From Mesorhizobium waimense (lineage in GTDB: Bacteria; Pseudomonadota; Alphaproteobacteria; Rhizobiales; Rhizobiaceae), in the NCBI RefSeq assembly GCF_003601975.1, contig NZ_QZWZ01000014.1:113921-177920 (forward strand): DNA of 64,000 nucleotides. Reading direction: 5' to 3'. Both the position numbers and the translations under genes were made by a program. The notes beneath the pieces were generated by a model. It had not been told where the DNA came from, did not search any database, and saw only the letters and a program-made list of their open reading frames with translations. This document shows, in pieces, positions 63,680-64,000 of this stretch (the first letter of the stretch is position 1; every line of letters begins with the position of its first letter).

Positions 63680-63834
63680 TCACCATAGGCAAGCGCTCGA
63701 CTTGGTGAAGCTCCGCGACTGCTTCGGCCTAGACGCGCCGGCCATGGAATGGGATATTCGGCCGAAGCTTGGCTGCAAGAAATGCAACGGCAACGACGTC
63801 GGCCAGCCCGACCGGCTACGGCACCAAGCGCCTC
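63680..63834 (+). pseudogene. decayed small zinc-ribbon protein gene
   Basis: One frame reads QALDLVKLRDCFGLDAPAMEWDIRPKLGCKKCNGNDVGQ, with a C-x-x-C pair and an N-x-D-V ending like small zinc-ribbon proteins of rhizobia. Just after it a shifted frame gives PTGYGTKRL followed by a stop, the usual C-terminus. The shift near 63805 and the missing start imply decay. Confidence 0.45.
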
Positions 63835-64000
63835 TAGACGGTCCGCCACACAGCGTTTGCCAGTATCCACAGGCGACGGACCGATCGGTAAAATTGTCCG
63901 GGTTCCGTTAAGGTCTTCCGCATTAGCGCCGGCTCATGGTCTCGATGTTGCCTAGCAACGAAGCCCGCTGCCGCCCCAACAGCCCACCCCCCCAGGCAGC

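Larger units (their letters stand above)
62709..64000. other. sparse right-end region, probable island end
   Basis: About 1.3 kb with few gene-like frames. A possible small gene at 63186-63401 and a decayed zinc-ribbon gene near 63680-63834 are described separately. The 204-codon frame at 62698-63312 overlaps the tRNA piece and shows no protein-like pattern. The sequence follows the truncated tRNA and may be the inside of an integrated element. Confidence 0.5.

Overview
The window looks like a chromosomal segment of an alphaproteobacterium of the order Rhizobiales, most likely Mesorhizobium or a close relative. This rests on high G+C, very dense gene packing, and gene neighbourhoods typical of that group: glyA, nrdR, ribD, ribE, ribH, nusB; then bamE, cbp3-like, yceD-like, plsX, fabH, ihfA, merR. 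Other pointers are the LdtR/LdtP pair, a HemB with an Asp-type metal site, DUF982 and DUF2066 proteins, and several extragenic palindromes of rhizobial type. The genus is inferred from gene content and was not tested by alignment.

Layout. 0.2-4 kb: guaB, two small membrane proteins, rnd. 4-8.4 kb: two MFS carriers, a GNAT enzyme and a DeoR repressor with a repeated operator. 8.5-16.7 kb: aspS, a large nested palindrome, a secreted protein, parC, an inverted-repeat element, an AI-2E-type permease and a DMT exporter. 16.8-22 kb: bpt, an RDD protein, sthA, an esterase and an OpgC-type protein. 22-26.4 kb: a LacI repressor facing two tandem, related micro-genes with three matching operators, then small membrane proteins and an MFS/GntR divergent pair with its own operator. 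26.4-35.5 kb: small proteins, a GT90 glycosyltransferase, an aldo/keto reductase, ppk2, a RibD-C-type reductase, hemB, DUF2066, an isoprenylcysteine methyltransferase-like protein and a 3-hydroxyisobutyryl-CoA hydrolase-like enzyme. 35.6-38.5 kb: ldtR and ldtP, regulator and L,D-transpeptidase of cell-wall remodelling, separated by an unknown secreted protein between two near-identical terminators. 38.5-47.3 kb: an Na+/H+ antiporter, glyA, a secreted protein, a frameshifted GlpM-family gene and the nrdR-ribDEH-nusB-MFS operon. 47.5-51.3 kb: an osmF/yehZ-yehY-yehX-yehW type glycine-betaine-like ABC importer. 51.6-59 kb: hppA (proton-pumping pyrophosphatase), then the bamE to merR envelope and fatty-acid block. 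59-62.6 kb: small secreted or regulatory genes and a decayed ATP-grasp glycosyltransferase gene. From 62.7 kb to the right edge, a truncated 3' piece of a proline tRNA marks what looks like the end of an integrated element, followed by sparse, decayed coding.

Most of the window is core housekeeping. The most unusual signals are the LacI/micro-gene module (about 22.9-23.4 kb), the tRNA-Pro fragment (62,664-62,708), the nested palindrome after aspS, the repeated decamer-like operator before the DeoR gene, the shared upstream motif of ldtR and ldtP, and two broken genes (GlpM family and the ATP-grasp glycosyltransferase). No CRISPR array, rRNA, complete tRNA or intact insertion sequence was found.
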